Source of the DNA: Synechococcus sp. WH 8016
Lineage (GTDB): Bacteria; Cyanobacteriota; Cyanobacteriia; PCC-6307; Cyanobiaceae
NCBI RefSeq assembly: GCF_000230675.1
Contig: NZ_AGIK01000001.1
Coordinates: 620,001 to 684,000 of the forward strand
Direction: 5' to 3'
Length of the DNA stretch: 64,000 nucleotides
Part shown: piece after piece, positions 26,250-36,039 of the stretch
Layout of the letters: each line of letters begins with the position of its first letter
How positions within the stretch are numbered: the stretch's first letter is position 1
Made by a program: the position numbers and the translations under genes
The notes under the pieces: generated by a model
Told to the model about the DNA's origin: nothing
Databases searched by the model: none
What the model saw: only the letters and a program-made list of their open reading frames with translations

Positions 26250-27251
26250 TCACGCACCCGCCGTGCGTTGCCTGGGCCAGATACTGAGGAGGGAAGGGGC
26301 CAGGGCGATGCTGGACCAGCTGCCCACAATCACGCCAATCGCAAGCGCCACTGCAAACCAAAACAAGGTGGAACCGCCAAACAAAATCAAACCCAAGAGC
26401 GGAAGCAAGGTGGTGCCACTGGTGTAAAGGGTGCGGGTGAGCGTGGCGGACACAGCACGATCCACCTGAGCATCCAGGGGTAGGTCACCATCTTCGCGTT
26501 GGCGTTCGCGGATGCGGTCAAACACCACCACGGTGTCATTCACGGAATAGCCAGCGATTGTGAGAAGCGAAACAGCAAACAAACTGTCGACTTCCAAACC
26601 ACTGATCAGTCCAAGCCAGGCGAAGACACCACACACGATCAACACGTCATGGCCTAAGGCCACGAGTGCCAGAACGGCATAACGTCCGTCGTAGCGAATG
26701 CTGATGTAGAGGGCGATACCGGCAAACGCGACCAGCAAAGAGATCAAACTGCTGCGCAGCAACTGACCACCAAGGCTGGGGCCAATCGTGTCAACAGATT
26801 GACCACCCACTTCAAAGGGACCCGCAATAGGCTCAAGGGCCTCGATCACCGCTTGTCCTTGGGAAGCGCTTAACGCTGGCATGCGCACCACCACCGATTC
26901 CCCTCGATCGAGCAACTGAACCCGAGCCGAAGAAAGATTGGGGAGGCTGCCGGAATCTTGATCGCTTCCTTCCGCAGGCAGGGTGAGGCCTTCAAGCTTC
27001 TGCTGGATGTCGATGGCCCTGACGTCTTGGCAACGATCTGTGCAGGACCGTTCAAGCTGGATTTGCGTTCCACCTGTGAAGTCGAGACCGGGTCTTAACG
27101 GCGAGCCGATCTGAGGATTCGTCCAGCTCAGCACTAAACCCAGCGTGCTGATCAACAACACCATCACAGAGATCAGCCAAACCTTTCGGCGTTGGCGGCT
27201 CAGCGGAAAACGCAAAGGGCGTTCTTGACCAGTTGGGGAGGACACAGCCAT
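26250..27251 (-). CDS. secF: Protein translocase subunit SecF
   Basis: A 333-residue membrane protein with six predicted spans. The first periplasmic domain starts after span 1 with RPGLDFTGGTQIQLE, a SecD/SecF signature. The conserved cytoplasmic-side motif SVNDTVVVFDRIRER is intact, followed by RTLYTSGTTLLPLLGL. Together with SecD it uses the proton gradient to finish protein export through SecYEG. In cyanobacteria this may serve both plasma and thylakoid membranes. It starts 3 bases after the secD stop. Confidence 0.95.
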   Translation of the reverse strand: MAVSSPTGQERPLRFPLSRQRRKVWLISVMVLLISTLGLVLSWTNPQIGSPLRPGLDFTGGTQIQLERSCTDRCQDVRAIDIQQKLEGLTLPAEGSDQDSGSLPNLSSARVQLLDRGESVVVRMPALSASQGQAVIEALEPIAGPFEVGGQSVDTIGPSLGGQLLRSSLISLLVAFAGIALYISIRYDGRYAVLALVALGHDVLIVCGVFAWLGLISGLEVDSLFAVSLLTIAGYSVNDTVVVFDRIRERQREDGDLPLDAQVDRAVSATLTRTLYTSGTTLLPLLGLILFGGSTLFWFAVALAIGVIVGSWSSIALAPSLLSIWPRQRTAGA

Positions 27252-27254
27252 GGC

Positions 27255-28739
27255 TCAAGCAGCGGAGGAAGGCAGCTGCCCTGCGGGCAGAAAGTTGGTG
27301 GGACGGCGCAGTGATTGATAGCTCATCAAGAAGCGCAAAAGCGTGCGCGTGCAGGTGAGTGCCGTGAACAGGCTGAGCAGAACGCCGATTCCAAGCGTTG
27401 CCGCAAAGCCTTTCACCAGACCGGTTCCAAGGAAAAACAGCGCAGCGCAACTAATCAACGTCGTGATGTGACCGTCAACGATCGAGGAGAAGGCTTGAGA
27501 GAAGCCAGTTTCGATGGAGCGGATCAAGGTATTGCCTCGACGTAATTCGTCTTTGATGCGCTCAAAGATCAACACGTTCGCGTCCACGGCCATGCCAATA
27601 CTGAGAATGAACCCGGCCGTTCCTGGCAACGTGAGGGTGACCGGGATCAGCGCGTAGGCCGCCATGTTGAACAGGGCGTACAGACTGAGGGCCAGCACAG
27701 CCACCACACCTGCCAGTCGATAGACGAGCAGCATGAAAATGGCGACCAACACCAGGCCTGCAAGCGCTGCAATCAAGCTGCGACGCACATTTTCAGCGCC
27801 AAGACTGGGGCCGATCGTGCGCACCTCAAGAATTTCAACCGGCAGAGGCAGGGAGCCACCGCGCAGCTGCACCTCGAGGTCCCTGGCTTCCTCAGCGCTG
27901 AAATTGCCAGTGATCACAGCTGAACCGCCGGTAATACCCGCGGCTTTGAACTGATCCCCCACGCCCGCTTCACTGATGGGTCGACCATCCAGAACGATGC
28001 CGAGAAGACGCCCGGTCCCTGCAATCGAACGGGTGAGCTCTGCAAATTTGTCACCCCCCTCACGGTTGAAGGTGAGCGTCACTTCCCAGCTACTGCCGTT
28101 TTGCTGCTGCTGGCGACCAGCCGTGACGAGATCCTTTCCCGTGAGGGCCGCCGGCTCGAACCGTTCCACAATTTCTTCGTTGGCACGAGCCAGCAGCTGT
28201 TCCAACTGCTCTTGCTCAGAATTCGCCGTGCCATCAAGACCCAACTCTTTTTGCGCCTTCGCCAACTGCTCACGGGAGCGTTCATCGTCTTGATCAGCTT
28301 GATCTGACGCGTCCTTGCTTTCGTTCAAGGCCAGAACGCTTTTCAACTGCGCTCTGAGTTGGGTCAGGCCCCGTAATTCCTCCTCTGTGCCAGGCTTCTG
28401 CGCCCGAAATTCCAGCAAGGCTGTGCTCCCGAGCACGCGCGCTGCTCTGGATGGATCGGTCACACCTGGAAGCTGCAAAACCAGTTGGTTATCGCCCACG
28501 GTTTGGAGTGTTGATTCGGCAACTCCCAAACCATTCACACGACGGTCGAGCACCGCCTTCACGGCTTCCAGCTGTTCGGCGTTCACCTTGGTGATCTCAC
28601 CCGATGGCTGCACTTCCAGGGTGAGCTGACTCCCCCCGCGCAAATCCAGCCCCAACTGAAGAGGAAAGCTTGTGAGAACCGATCCAGCAGCGATGGCCAG
28701 AGCGAGGATGAGGGCAAACCACCCCTGTTGACGGGCCAT
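27255..28739 (-). CDS. secD: Protein translocase subunit SecD
   Basis: A 494-residue partner of SecF. It has the N-terminal LQLGLDLRGGSQLTLEV signature and a large periplasmic region. In the membrane part, SIGMAVDANVLIFERIKDEL and the FSQAFSSIVDGHITTLI stretch hold residues implicated in proton coupling. A low-complexity acidic insert around residues 150-190 (DASDQADQDDERSREQLAK) looks like a linker. The gene lies between pdhB and secF with gaps of 3 bases on each side, indicating one operon. Confidence 0.95.
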   Translation of the reverse strand: MARQQGWFALILALAIAAGSVLTSFPLQLGLDLRGGSQLTLEVQPSGEITKVNAEQLEAVKAVLDRRVNGLGVAESTLQTVGDNQLVLQLPGVTDPSRAARVLGSTALLEFRAQKPGTEEELRGLTQLRAQLKSVLALNESKDASDQADQDDERSREQLAKAQKELGLDGTANSEQEQLEQLLARANEEIVERFEPAALTGKDLVTAGRQQQQNGSSWEVTLTFNREGGDKFAELTRSIAGTGRLLGIVLDGRPISEAGVGDQFKAAGITGGSAVITGNFSAEEARDLEVQLRGGSLPLPVEILEVRTIGPSLGAENVRRSLIAALAGLVLVAIFMLLVYRLAGVVAVLALSLYALFNMAAYALIPVTLTLPGTAGFILSIGMAVDANVLIFERIKDELRRGNTLIRSIETGFSQAFSSIVDGHITTLISCAALFFLGTGLVKGFAATLGIGVLLSLFTALTCTRTLLRFLMSYQSLRRPTNFLPAGQLPSSAA

Positions 28740-28742
28740 GAA

Positions 28743-29726
28743 TCAGAGCCCCGTGCGCACGATGGCCTGGGCCGTTTCCACGATTTGGTGGGGCTGAATA
28801 ATCGTCAGATTTTCCAGGTTGCCGTTGTAAGGCGTGGGAATGTCCTGGCTGGATAAGCGAATGGGCCGGGCATCGAGATCGTCGAAGCAATGCTCCGTGA
28901 TCAGGGCAATCAGTTCAGCTCCGATGCCACCGGTCTTCATGCACTCCTCCACCACGATCACCCGATGGGTCTTACGGATGGAGCGAGCGATCGTTTCCAT
29001 ATCGAAAGGCTTGAGACTGATCAGATCGATCAACTCAGCATTGATGCCATCCGCTTCCAGCTGCTCCACAGCTTTCAAGCAATGGTGGCGCATACGTGAG
29101 TACGTCAGGATCGTGACGTCACTGCCCTCTTTCACCAGATCCGCCTGATCCAAAGCACAGGTGTAGTCACCTTCAGGCAATTCTTCTGTGAGGTTGTACA
29201 GCAACACATGCTCAAAAAAGAGCACGGGGTTGTTGTCGCGGATCGCAGCCTTCATCAGCCCCTTGGCATTGGTGGGCGTGCTGCAAGCCACGATCTTGAT
29301 GCCAGGCACGGCATGGAAATAGGCCTCAAGGCGCTGGCTATGTTCAGCTCCCAGCTGGCGGCCCACCCCTCCTGGTCCACGCACCACAGTGGGAATGGTG
29401 AAATTTCCCCCACTGGTGTAGCGGAGCATCCCCATGTTGTTGGAGATCTGATTGAAGGCCAGCAGCAGAAAGCCCATGTTCATGCCCTCCACGATGGGCC
29501 TCAGGCCTGTCATGGCTGCACCGACAGCCATGCCCGTAAAACTGTTTTCAGCAATCGGTGTGTCGAGCACACGCAATTCGCCGTATTTCTCGTAGAGATC
29601 CTTTGTGACCTTGTAGGAGCCGCCGTATTGACCGACGTCTTCCCCCATCACGCAAACGTGGGGATCTCGGGCCATCTCCTCGTCGATGGCCTCACGAAGT
29701 GCGTTGAAGAGAAGGGTCCCTGCCAC
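28743..29726 (-). CDS. pdhB: Pyruvate dehydrogenase E1 component, beta subunit
   Basis: A 327-residue subunit. It has the E1-beta features [20 protein letters not shown] (thiamine diphosphate site), [34 protein letters not shown] and the C-terminal [14 protein letters not shown]. With E1-alpha, encoded elsewhere, it decarboxylates pyruvate to feed acetyl-CoA into lipid and other synthesis. It precedes secD by 3 bases, a gene order that seems metabolic-neutral rather than functional. Confidence 0.95.
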   Translation of the reverse strand: MAGTLLFNALREAIDEEMARDPHVCVMGEDVGQYGGSYKVTKDLYEKYGELRVLDTPIAENSFTGMAVGAAMTGLRPIVEGMNMGFLLLAFNQISNNMGMLRYTSGGNFTIPTVVRGPGGVGRQLGAEHSQRLEAYFHAVPGIKIVACSTPTNAKGLMKAAIRDNNPVLFFEHVLLYNLTEELPEGDYTCALDQADLVKEGSDVTILTYSRMRHHCLKAVEQLEADGINAELIDLISLKPFDMETIARSIRKTHRVIVVEECMKTGGIGAELIALITEHCFDDLDARPIRLSSQDIPTPYNGNLENLTIIQPHQIVETAQAIVRTGL

Positions 29727-29788
29727 GGCGTTGCTGCAATCCCGGCCAAGCCGGCGTGAGTGGCCAAGCTATCTCAGCAACGAAAAAA

Positions 29789-29884
29789 TCAGCCTCCTGC
29801 GGCAAACGTTGTGAGCAGGAGCACCGAGAGGAGTAACCCCGGAGAAAGCAGCAGGATCAGCTGACCAAGATCATGGGGAGTCAT
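29789..29884 (-). CDS. 31-residue single-span membrane protein
   Basis: A short frame starting ATG at 29884. It begins MTPHDLGQLI, has a hydrophobic stretch of about 20 residues, and ends TTFAAGG. Size and make-up resemble the small one-helix subunits of cyanobacterial photosynthetic or NDH complexes, but it was not matched to a named one. It lies between the DUF3082 gene and pdhB on the same strand. Confidence 0.55.
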   Translation of the reverse strand: MTPHDLGQLILLLSPGLLLSVLLLTTFAAGG

Positions 29885-29926
29885 CACCAATAACCGCCTA
29901 TGGCAGTTCAGGACAGAGATCTGAGG

Positions 29927-30289
29927 CTAGACAGCATCGGCTTCTTTGCCTGTAAAAAGACTGCGAAGAAACACAAGAAACAGGCCAATCCCAACAAAGG
30001 AAAAGCTGAAAGTGGCGAGGAAAGACATTCCGATCAACAACGTTTTCAACGCTGAGGCAATGCTTACGGCGGTGGCAGAACTGAACGTGGGTGGACGGTT
30101 TGCGAAATAGGTCACCATCCCTTTGCTCAATCCGAGGCTGATCCAGCCCATCAGCAAACTTGTGAGTGAGCCTGACAAGAAACTAAGAGGACCCTTCTTG
30201 CGTTTTGGAGGAACCTCTGGCGTCTCGCTTTCACTGCTGCTCGGATCACTGCTGCTCTTATCACTGCTGCTCATCTCACTCCTGCTCAT
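29927..30289 (-). CDS. DUF3082-like membrane protein
   Basis: About 120 residues from [21 protein letters not shown] serine/acidic N-terminal tail leads to [16 protein letters not shown] and two hydrophobic segments (about residues 45-65 and 82-108). This fits the cyanobacterial and plastid DUF3082 family of unknown function. The ATG at 30289 overlaps the ispE stop. A longer start lies inside ispE. Confidence 0.75.
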   Translation of the reverse strand: MSRSEMSSSDKSSSDPSSSESETPEVPPKRKKGPLSFLSGSLTSLLMGWISLGLSKGMVTYFANRPPTFSSATAVSIASALKTLLIGMSFLATFSFSFVGIGLFLVFLRSLFTGKEADAV

Positions 30290-31218
30290 GGCATCAGCTT
30301 GGCGCCATGAGCCAAAAATGAACAACTCCAGGCATCCAAACCGGCTTGCGCGAACCCATCACGGGCAGCATTCAACGCCTGATCAGCATCCAGTCGATTG
30401 GCAAACAAGGCGAAGCAACTCGGCCCTGAACCACTCATCGCCGTTCGCAGCTGCCCAGGAAGACCCTGAAGCAAACGAAGGGCCGTTTGCACAGAGGCTG
30501 TTTGAGGTGCCACCACATCCTGTAAATCATTGCGCAGCGGAGGCGGCTCAGCCGTTCGAAGCGGATGCAACCACGAGGCTGCACGCAATTGCTGCCGCCG
30601 TTGTGCAAAAGCGTCTTCATCGCACAAATAGTGGTCGCCCTTGAGACGACGACACTCGCCATAGGCCCAGGGCGTCGAAACACTCACGCTGGGATCTTTC
30701 ACCAGCACCACTCCGAAAGACTGCGCTGCTGCGGGGACGGATTCCAAACATTCGCCTCGGCCGAAGCAGAGCTGACTCCCACCGGCAAGACAAAACGGCA
30801 TGTCGGAGCCCAGTTCCGCAGCCATCGCGAGTAACTGATCCTGGCTGTGTCCGAGACCCCAGAGCGTATTCAGCGCCAGCAGAGCGGCAGCACCATCACT
30901 GGAGCCTCCAGCAAGACCAGCACCAATGGGAATGCGTTTGCGCAGATGTAGATGAGCGCCAAGCTCATGAAAACCAGAGCGCTGCCGGAGCAGTTCGGCG
31001 GCACGCATCACCAGATTGTCGCTGCCGCAACTGAGTCCAGGCTGATCACAGCTCAGCTGAATCAATCCATCAGCGCTATTGGAACAGTCCAGCTGATCAG
31101 CGAGGTCGATGCTTTGCATCACCATCGCCAATTCGTGAAACCCATCGGATCGCTGACCGAGCACCTCAAGATGGAGATTGATTTTGGCGGGAGCGGTGAC
31201 GCGAACGGTGGCGCTCAT
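30286..31218 (-). CDS. ispE: 4-diphosphocytidyl-2-C-methyl-D-erythritol kinase
   Basis: A 310-residue GHMP kinase of the non-mevalonate isoprenoid pathway. The N-terminal [20 protein letters not shown], the ATP loop [20 protein letters not shown] and the C-terminal [14 protein letters not shown] are intact. It phosphorylates CDP-methylerythritol on the way to carotenoids, chlorophyll phytol and quinones. It lies 4 bases after rsmA and overlaps the DUF3082 gene, so the three are probably co-transcribed. Confidence 0.95.
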   Translation of the reverse strand: MSATVRVTAPAKINLHLEVLGQRSDGFHELAMVMQSIDLADQLDCSNSADGLIQLSCDQPGLSCGSDNLVMRAAELLRQRSGFHELGAHLHLRKRIPIGAGLAGGSSDGAAALLALNTLWGLGHSQDQLLAMAAELGSDMPFCLAGGSQLCFGRGECLESVPAAAQSFGVVLVKDPSVSVSTPWAYGECRRLKGDHYLCDEDAFAQRRQQLRAASWLHPLRTAEPPPLRNDLQDVVAPQTASVQTALRLLQGLPGQLRTAMSGSGPSCFALFANRLDADQALNAARDGFAQAGLDAWSCSFLAHGAKLMP

Positions 31219-31222
31219 CCGA

Positions 31223-32056
31223 TCAAGCAGCAGAGTCGAACTGATTCAAACCCTTCGCTAGGGCAACCCAGGCTTCTGGTGCCACCTCCTGGGGTCGTTG
31301 CTGAAGGCTGATCCCCGCCTCTTCAGCCACCACTTGCAACTGATCCGGAGCACACAACGGCGCCAAGGTGTTGCGCAGCATTTTGCGTCGACTCAAGAAG
31401 GCCATCTTCAGCAGACGTTCCACTCCACGGGCCAGTGCAGGAATAGGACGCCGTTCGGAAGGGAAGGGATCGATACAGATCACCTCGGACTGCACTTTCG
31501 GTGGTGGTTGAAAGCAGCGCGGGGGCACAGGACAGACGTGGCTGCACTGTCCCAACAACTGCATGCGCACACTCAAGGCACTGAAATTGCTGTGGCCAGG
31601 ACGGGCGCGGATGCGTTGAGCAACCTCGTGTTGAACAAGCAAAACCAGCCGTTGATAGGAGGGTTCGACGGGACGATCAAGACGACCGATCAAACGCTCC
31701 AGCAGGGGGCCAGTGATGTTGTACGGAATATTGGCGACAACTTTGTTGGCCGGTTCCCCATCAGACAGGTCCAAGGGAACCGAGAGAACATCTCCCTCCT
31801 GCAAGGAAAACTTTGGATGGCCTCCAAACGTCTCCTGAAGCCCAGCCACGAGATCACGATCAAGCTCCACAGCATGAATGGCCGCTGCGTCTGAAGCCAG
31901 AAGACGTTCGGTGAGCGCTCCGCGACCAGGCCCCACCTCCAAGACGCGATCCCCGTCTTGGAGTTCGGCGGCCTCAACGATTCGATCCAGCACTCGCTCA
32001 TTGATCAGCCAGTGCTGGCCAAAACGCTTGCGGGCCGTGTGCCCTGAAAAGGTCAT
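31223..32056 (-). CDS. rsmA: 16S rRNA dimethyladenosine transferase
   Basis: About 277 residues from [18 protein letters not shown]. It has the KsgA signature start (KRFGQHWL), the SAM motif [16 protein letters not shown], and the adenine-binding [14 protein letters not shown]. It dimethylates two adjacent adenines near the 3' end of 16S rRNA during small-subunit assembly. A start three codons upstream (32065) is equally possible. It begins the minus-strand series rsmA-ispE-DUF3082. Confidence 0.94.
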   Translation of the reverse strand: MTFSGHTARKRFGQHWLINERVLDRIVEAAELQDGDRVLEVGPGRGALTERLLASDAAAIHAVELDRDLVAGLQETFGGHPKFSLQEGDVLSVPLDLSDGEPANKVVANIPYNITGPLLERLIGRLDRPVEPSYQRLVLLVQHEVAQRIRARPGHSNFSALSVRMQLLGQCSHVCPVPPRCFQPPPKVQSEVICIDPFPSERRPIPALARGVERLLKMAFLSRRKMLRNTLAPLCAPDQLQVVAEEAGISLQQRPQEVAPEAWVALAKGLNQFDSAA

Positions 32057-32118
32057 GACATTCACAGCGTTGATTCACTGTGCCCTATGCAGGATTGAAG
32101 AACTCGGTCGATGGCGTG

Positions 32119-32733
32119 ATGGCAAAGGTTCCTGTGATTTGCATCACTGGCCCGTCCGCGGTTGGGAAAACCAGCTTCAGCCTGAAACTGGCTCAAGCCC
32201 TGGGCGCGATCAACATTGAAGTGCTCGTGATCTGCTGCGACAACTACTACAGGCACCATTGGCGCCCCCACCCACGTTTCGGATTTGACACCCCGGCGGC
32301 CATTGACAGCGACGCGTTGCGAACCGAGCTGGATCAGGTCAGCCATCACGCTGCAAGCAGCTTGCGCACCTACGACATGTCGACGCGCGATGTTGCACGC
32401 AAACCCCTGAATCAGAGCTACCAGCTTGTGTTGCTCGAAGGGGCCTATGGGCCGCAAGACCTGCTGAAAGATGGCTCGATCACAGCGTTGTTCTATCTCG
32501 AAGCTCCCTTACTGCTGCGCATGATTCGACGGCTTAAACGGGATAACGAAGAGCGCGGTAGGAATCCCATTCAGATCATCCAGCACATGCTGATGCACAT
32601 GATTCCTGGTGAACGGGCCTTTATCCGCCCCCTGCGATCGGTTTCGGGGCTTGTTGTCAGCAACCCTCACCAGGGTCACCATGCTGCGATGCGGTGCATC
32701 CGTGCCTTGATGGCAAACGCATCAAACAAGTGA
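32119..32733 (+). CDS. Uridine kinase-like / phosphoribulokinase-family P-loop kinase
   Basis: About 204 residues from MAKVPVICITGPSAVGKTSF. The Walker A is GPSAVGKT. The acidic region ICCDNYYRHHW fits the DxYY catalytic motif of uridine kinases, and LLEGAYG matches the family glutamate. It probably phosphorylates uridine or a related small hydroxyl compound. Sequence alone does not separate uridine kinase from other members. Its stop directly abuts the yraN stop on the other strand. Confidence 0.8.
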   Translation: MAKVPVICITGPSAVGKTSFSLKLAQALGAINIEVLVICCDNYYRHHWRPHPRFGFDTPAAIDSDALRTELDQVSHHAASSLRTYDMSTRDVARKPLNQSYQLVLLEGAYGPQDLLKDGSITALFYLEAPLLLRMIRRLKRDNEERGRNPIQIIQHMLMHMIPGERAFIRPLRSVSGLVVSNPHQGHHAAMRCIRALMANASNK

Positions 32734-33144
32734 TCACCAGCTCACGCCCGCAAGCGTTTCGATGCGGATCCAGCGCACCCAATGCCTGTGCACGGGAAGG
32801 GCTACGAGCGCCAAGACCACTTCAAAACAGCAGCCCTCACTCCAGGGGTTGGCGGCTTGCCAACACTGCAGACTTCGGGCCAAACACCTGCGTTTTGCCT
32901 GATCAAACGCAGCGATCCCCCATCCATCCAAGCCTGAGCGGCGGCGAGCCTTCACCTCAACCACCAGCATTCGAGCGCTTGGCAGAGACTGTTTTGTTAG
33001 GAGCAGATCAATTTCTCCATACCGACAGGTCCAGTTTTGTTCCAACAAGCACCATTGATGCGCCAGCAAAATCTGTTTGACATAGCGCTCTGCTTGAGCA
33101 CCTTGCGCTTGAGAGTTGGGCATGAAGGCACGGCGTGACGACAT
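32734..33144 (-). CDS. YraN family (UPF0102) endonuclease-like protein
   Basis: About 136 residues from MSSRRAFMPNSQAQGAQAER. The restriction-endonuclease-like core is visible: GAQAERYVKQILLAHQW, then NWTCRYGEIDLLL and VVEVKARRRSGLDGWG, giving the E-x(n)-D-x(n)-E-x-K metal site. The function of YraN is unsettled; a role with Holliday junctions or other DNA structures has been suggested. Starts up to 33168 are also possible. Confidence 0.85.
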   Translation of the reverse strand: MSSRRAFMPNSQAQGAQAERYVKQILLAHQWCLLEQNWTCRYGEIDLLLTKQSLPSARMLVVEVKARRRSGLDGWGIAAFDQAKRRCLARSLQCWQAANPWSEGCCFEVVLALVALPVHRHWVRWIRIETLAGVSW

Positions 33145-33221
33145 GCTTTCAACCATTCCCCCAATCAACCTGGCTCAATGCACAGCTTGAGGGCTATAAA
33201 CCTTAAAGATTGAATCGTTGT

Positions 33222-33827
33222 ATGCGCATCGCAATTAGCGGCACACATTCACAAGGAAAAAGCACTTTCGTGCACGATTGGATTCAACGGCATCATCATT
33301 ACATTCGCGAAGAAGAGCCTTTTCGAGCGCTGCACCAGGAGGGCTATGACATTCGCTTTCGCCAAGAAAGCACGAGACTGCATAACGGGATTCAGATGTA
33401 CTACAACATCAGCAGGCTTATGAATTACCAGCAAGAAAGTGACTGCGTTATTTTTGATCGCTGTCCCGTTGATTATATTGCTTATTCCCAGTACACAGCC
33501 AATCATCAAACCACTGACATCGACGACGAATTTGTTAAATCATTAGCAGCAAGAGTGCGAAATTCTCTTCAACAACTTGATCTAATCATCTTCTTACCGA
33601 TTTCGGACCATTGGCCAATTGCGATGGAAGATGACGGAATTCGCCCGATTGATCTCCCCTATCGCGATGAAGTTGATTCCATCTTTAAAGAAATTTATAG
33701 GGATCATCGTTTCTCTGTGATGCCCATCAACAATCCGCCAGTCTTGATGGAGCTTTGGGGATCCAGGGAAGCTCGCCTAAACAGCTTGGAACAGGCAATT
33801 CAAGCCGAAAAGAACAAACGGATCTAA
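33222..33827 (+). CDS. AAA_28/NadR-kinase-like ATP-binding protein
   Basis: A 201-residue P-loop protein. The Walker A is ISGTHSQGKSTFV. A Walker B-like FDRCPVDYIAY follows, as in nucleoside kinase-like ATPases of the AAA_28 / NadR C-terminal type. The base composition is lower in GC than neighbouring genes, which may mean transfer. The substrate is unknown. ATG 33222 was chosen because the glycine loop then sits at the usual distance from the N-terminus. Confidence 0.72.
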   Translation: MRIAISGTHSQGKSTFVHDWIQRHHHYIREEEPFRALHQEGYDIRFRQESTRLHNGIQMYYNISRLMNYQQESDCVIFDRCPVDYIAYSQYTANHQTTDIDDEFVKSLAARVRNSLQQLDLIIFLPISDHWPIAMEDDGIRPIDLPYRDEVDSIFKEIYRDHRFSVMPINNPPVLMELWGSREARLNSLEQAIQAEKNKRI

Positions 33828-33862
33828 AAGTCCTAGGCTGAACAACAGTTGTCTCAGTCCCG

Positions 33863-34342
33863 ATGCGATTGCGCTTATTGGCTCCGCTGATGGTCCTTTG
33901 CGTCACACTGGCCTGGCCGATGCAACCAGCATTTGCCGCGATGGATTATGCCAAGCAGGTGTTGATTGGTGCCGATTTTTCAAATCGGGAAATGCAAGGT
34001 GTGACCTTTAACCTCACCAACCTTCGAGAAGCTGATCTTTCCGGAAGTGATCTTCAGGGGGCAAGCCTTTATGGGGCCAAACTTCAAGACGCCAATCTGA
34101 GCAACACCAACCTTCGCGACGCCACGCTGGATTCTGCGGTCTTTGATGGAACCAACCTCACCAATGCGGTGCTGGAGGATGCTTTTGCCTTCAACACGCG
34201 CTTTATCAACGTCACCGTTGAAGGCGCTGATTTCACCAACGTGCCCCTCAGAGCTGATGCGCTCAAGGTGCTCTGTGCCAACGCTGAAGGCGTGAATCCT
34301 GTCACCGGTCGAGACACTAGCGAGACCCTGGGCTGCTCATGA
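33863..34342 (+). CDS. Pentapeptide repeat protein, exported
   Basis: A 159-residue protein. A signal peptide (about residues 1-25, cut near AFA) precedes about 14 tandem pentapeptides of the A(D/N)LXX type (LREADLSGSDLQGASLYGAK, LSNTNLRDATLDSAVFDG). They form a right-handed beta helix. Two C-terminal cysteines (VLCANAEG and LGCS) could form a disulfide. It is a likely thylakoid lumen or periplasmic protein of unknown role. Its stop overlaps the next start (ATGA). Confidence 0.88.
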   Translation: MRLRLLAPLMVLCVTLAWPMQPAFAAMDYAKQVLIGADFSNREMQGVTFNLTNLREADLSGSDLQGASLYGAKLQDANLSNTNLRDATLDSAVFDGTNLTNAVLEDAFAFNTRFINVTVEGADFTNVPLRADALKVLCANAEGVNPVTGRDTSETLGCS

Positions 34343-34776
34343 GCTTTGATCCCCGCAGCCTGGAGCGCCTCAAGGAATTGGGCCGTTCGTTGCCTGAGCC
34401 GATCGCACCACCTCAACAGAACAAGGATCGGCCCGTCAAGGCGACCGAAAAACGCCATCGCATTGAAACCGAAGACAACCCTGAACGCCTGTTTCAGGAA
34501 CTGATGAAAGCGAGCAGTGATGGCACTGTTCCTGAGCATTTGATGGCAAGGCTCAAGGAGGCTGAGCGCCACGTTGCGACTCAGAACAAAGCCAAGGTAA
34601 AGGCGCAGGCCCAGGCGCTCCCGTCATCCCAGCCCCTATCCAGACAACCGCTTCGCGGTGGCCAGGGCAAAACAACCAGGCCCTCTCGACCCAAGGTGGC
34701 GGCTGGAAGCGAAGAAGAATCGCTGTATGTGGCCTTTGGCCAGCTTCTTTTGGAAGATGACGAAGACTGCGTTTGA
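34339..34776 (+). CDS. Conserved hypothetical protein
   Basis: A 145-residue hydrophilic protein. The N-terminal region is MSFDPRSLERLKELGRSLPE, followed by a charged helical part (NPERLFQELMKASSDGTVPE), a low-complexity Q/K/A/P linker and an acidic end (YVAFGQLLLEDDEDCV). The conserved ends with a variable middle suggest a small adaptor. It overlaps the pentapeptide gene and precedes rlmH by 27 bases, so all three may share a transcript. Confidence 0.65.
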   Translation: MSFDPRSLERLKELGRSLPEPIAPPQQNKDRPVKATEKRHRIETEDNPERLFQELMKASSDGTVPEHLMARLKEAERHVATQNKAKVKAQAQALPSSQPLSRQPLRGGQGKTTRPSRPKVAAGSEEESLYVAFGQLLLEDDEDCV

Positions 34777-34803
34777 GTCCTGCATGCGTTGGGATCCTCA
34801 GGG

Positions 34804-35238
34804 ATGAATCCGTCTCGCTGCCGGATTATTGCCATCGGGAAAGTTCGCAAGAGCTGGGTTCAGGAAGGAATCGAGCTCTATCGCAAACGTCTTCCTGGAC
34901 TCACGATCGTTGAGTTGCGTGATGGCACTCCCGAAAAAGAAGCCGAATCGATTCGCCAGGCCCTGCGAAGCGATGAGTGGCCTGTGATGTTGATGGAACA
35001 GGGTGAAACGCTGACGTCGATCCACTTGTCTGAGCGACTCCGCAGCCTTGGATCGCAGCGACTTGCCTTTGTGATTGGCGGTGCTGATGGCTTAACAGCA
35101 GAGCTCAAGGCCCTGGCCCACTGGAAACTGAGCCTTTCACCGATGACATTCCCCCATGAGCTTGCAAGACTCCTCTTGATCGAGCAACTGTTCCGAGCCC
35201 AAGCGATCCAGCAAGGCAGTCCATATCACCGTGCGTAA
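34804..35238 (+). CDS. rlmH: 23S rRNA pseudouridine-1915 N3-methyltransferase
   Basis: A 144-residue SPOUT enzyme from [19 protein letters not shown]. The RlmH features are [15 protein letters not shown] (SAM-binding knot), [20 protein letters not shown] and the C-terminal QGSPYHRA. It methylates the pseudouridine at 1915 in helix 69 of 23S rRNA at the subunit interface. The length is close to the usual 155. The start at 34804 was preferred over one five codons upstream. Confidence 0.95.
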   Translation: MNPSRCRIIAIGKVRKSWVQEGIELYRKRLPGLTIVELRDGTPEKEAESIRQALRSDEWPVMLMEQGETLTSIHLSERLRSLGSQRLAFVIGGADGLTAELKALAHWKLSLSPMTFPHELARLLLIEQLFRAQAIQQGSPYHRA

Positions 35239-35322
35239 CCAGGAAATGTCATTGTTGGCCTCCTGCTTGTCGTGATGCTGTCTTCAGCTCAAGCATCGAT
35301 CCCATCTTTGGAGGCAGAGAGC

Positions 35323-36006
35323 ATGGAGCCAAAAAGTATTTTGTGTTTTGGAGACTCCAACACCTGGGGAATGGCACCTGATGGGAGTGGTCGCTTGCCC
35401 TTTGAAACTCGTTGGCCCAATCGACTCCAACAGATTCTGAATCAGCAAAACCCTCATCATCAATCCTGGACTGTTTTTGAACAAGGCTTGAATTCAAGAA
35501 CTTGGGTCATGGATGATCCCCTAGGTGCCGTTAATTATGGTGGCGACTACAGCTGCAACGGCAGGCACGACTTGCCCATGATTCTTCACAGCTGCAAGCC
35601 TCTGCATGTTGTCATTCTTGCGCTTGGATGCAACGACTGCAAAAGTCATCTAAATCTTTCTGCCGAAGAGATCACATCTGGAGCAAAAATTTTGATTCAT
35701 GATGTGCGCATGTCCTATCAATGTGGACCACATAACTCCAATCGCCCCCCCGCGATTGTTTTAGTCAGTCCTGGAGTCATCCAAACCACGCCACAATCTC
35801 TTGCGTGGGGATTTAAAGGAGCAACTGCCAAGTCCCGTTTACTTCCCTCTCTGTATCGCAACCTTGCGGAACAAGAGTCGGTGTGTTTTTTCGATTTACA
35901 AACTGTCGCTGAAACGTCTCCTCTAGACGGTGTTCACTTCGGTGCCGATCAGCAGGATCCCATTGCTGCTGGATTAGCAGCACTCATCCCAACGATTGCA
36001 TCGTGA
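35323..36006 (+). CDS. SGNH/GDSL-family hydrolase
   Basis: About 227 residues from MEPKSILCFGDSNTWG. The four SGNH blocks can be read: GDSNTWG (nucleophile serine), GGDYSCNG region (oxyanion glycine), LGCNDCK (block III asparagine) and DGVHF (catalytic Asp-x-x-His). The closest general match is an arylesterase or acylhydrolase. The substrate is unknown. Upstream in-frame starts lengthen the protein without adding a clear signal peptide, so it is likely cytoplasmic. Confidence 0.85.
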   Translation: MEPKSILCFGDSNTWGMAPDGSGRLPFETRWPNRLQQILNQQNPHHQSWTVFEQGLNSRTWVMDDPLGAVNYGGDYSCNGRHDLPMILHSCKPLHVVILALGCNDCKSHLNLSAEEITSGAKILIHDVRMSYQCGPHNSNRPPAIVLVSPGVIQTTPQSLAWGFKGATAKSRLLPSLYRNLAEQESVCFFDLQTVAETSPLDGVHFGADQQDPIAAGLAALIPTIAS

Positions 36007-36039
36007 GGGCGTTTGAGCTCCCTGTTCAGCCTCCGTTGT

